Of a stretch of DNA of 20,653 bases, positions 20,177 to 20,653 are shown one piece after another. Origin of the DNA: Chloroflexota bacterium (GTDB taxonomy: Bacteria; Chloroflexota; Dormibacteria; Dormibacterales; Dormibacteraceae). A program made the translations under genes and the position numbers. The notes beneath the pieces are model-generated. The model saw nothing but the letters and a program-made list of their open reading frames with translations. It had not been told where the DNA came from and did not search any database. Location: assembly GCA_005880175.1 (NCBI GenBank), contig VBJR01000114.1, positions 1 to 20,653 of the forward strand, in the 5' to 3' direction. Position 1 is the stretch's first letter; each line of letters opens with the position of its first letter.

Positions 20177-20653
20177 CGAGGCGTCCGGGCTCCGGCTGAG
20201 CCCGCGCCTGCGGAACGGCCGGCCGTGCCTGCACGCGGCCGGCTGGACCGCGGGCGAGCTCGAGCGGCTGCGGACTGAGGGGCCGGAGCGGGTGCTGGCG
20301 GTGCTGCCCAGCGAGCTCGTCCCGGCTGTTGGCCGGGTCGCCGGGCTGCCGCCGTCGGCGGGGCGGTTCGAGCTGGCCGGCGACGAGGTCTGGTTCACGC
20401 CGCGGCACCCGTTCCCGCCGGGTCTGCGGTTCTCGCTGCTGTGGACGGGGGGCGGGCCGGGCGCCGCCGTCGAGCTGGGCTCGGCGGAGCCGGTGGCCGG
20501 CGGCGCCGAGCCGGTCACGTCGGTGCTCGAGATCTATCCTACGGGCCCGGAGATCCCGCACAACAACCTGAAGCTGTACGTCCACTTCAGCGGCCCGATG
20601 AGCGAGGGCCTGGCGGACGGCGCGTTGCGCGTCCTCGACGCGGCGACGGGTGC
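20175..20653 (+). CDS. Partial protein with Ig-like (Big_5-like) segment, start unresolved
   Basis: The open frame runs from 20115 to the right edge, and coding-like sequence begins where the propeller-like gene ends: LRLSPRLRNGRPCLHAAGW, ELERLRTEGPERVLAVLP, FELAGDEVWFTPRHPFPPG, then EIYPTGPEIPHNNLKLYVHF and SGPMSEG. The last part resembles bacterial Ig-like domains of the Big_5 type (P..G...P.N....V.FS.PM). There is no ATG, GTG or TTG in frame before GTG 20292, so either the gene starts there, uses a rare start codon, or has lost its start. No signal peptide is visible in what can be read. Function unknown; it is coupled to the gene before it. Confidence 0.55.

Noticed and set aside
17738..20518. 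A 926-codon open frame on the minus strand opposite the transporter
   Set aside because: It is Arg/His/Gln-rich low-order sequence with no domains. It is the GC-driven antisense shadow of the MFS and propeller genes.
1..20653. tRNA, rRNA, CRISPR arrays, transposase genes
   Set aside because: Looked for cloverleaf ends, spaced direct repeats and DDE/serine recombinase motifs on both strands; none were seen.

Overview
The window is extremely GC-rich and densely coded on both strands. Third codon positions are nearly all G or C, so most long open frames are antisense shadows. Many genes seem to be leaderless: an actinobacterial-type -10 box (TANNNT) ends 6-8 nt before the start codon. The gene set (GH10 xylanase, PadR, NarL-type two-component pair, NB-ARC/LuxR regulators, DUF2306, DUF2267) also fits Actinomycetota, perhaps a poorly sampled soil or metagenomic lineage. 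That assignment is inference.

Layout. 1-1014 (-): N-terminal part of an AAA/LuxR-type regulator leaving the left edge. 1209-2378 (+): secreted GH10 xylanase behind an intergenic region rich in palindromes, one of which resembles reported Streptomyces xylanase operators. 2468-4852 (+): PadR regulator, then a sensor kinase/response regulator pair in which the kinase has lost its ATP-binding core through an out-of-frame deletion. 4958-5987: DUF2306 membrane protein and convergent DUF2267 protein with overlapping 3' ends. 6080-6368 (+): dihydrofolate-reductase-like (RibD_C) remnant with frameshifts.

6316-12916 (-) is the centrepiece: a tight operon transcribed right to left. In order: MoaD/ThiS-like sulfur carrier ending in Gly-Gly, hot-dog-like protein, acyl-CoA dehydrogenase (ACAD), acyl carrier protein, a second ACAD fused to a methyltransferase-like domain (one apparent frameshift), and an acyl-AMP ligase. 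Junctions are ATGA/GTGA overlaps or a 3-nt gap. Ligase + ACP + two ACADs is the set that makes unsaturated acyl chains for lipopeptides; adding a sulfur carrier and an ACAD-methyltransferase fusion is not a combination I recognise. A divergent NB-ARC/TPR/LuxR regulator (13028-15283, +) shares an intergenic region with nested palindromes.

15291-17268 (-): two overlapping GNAT acetyltransferases and an exonuclease III gene that has lost its GDxN active-site segment. 17269-17872: no gene; it holds a ~450-bp structure of two inverted, hairpin-bearing repeats around two strong palindromes. 17873-20176 (+): MFS transporter in frame with a propeller-like protein that has its own promoter-like box, SD and start codon. 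20175-end (+): partial gene with an Ig-like (Big_5-like) segment.

A recurring oddity is small internal deletions or frameshifts in otherwise well-conserved genes (kinase, ACAD-methyltransferase, reductase remnant, exonuclease III, possibly the NB-ARC regulator and the MFS stop codon). This may be real decay or an assembly artefact; raw reads would decide.
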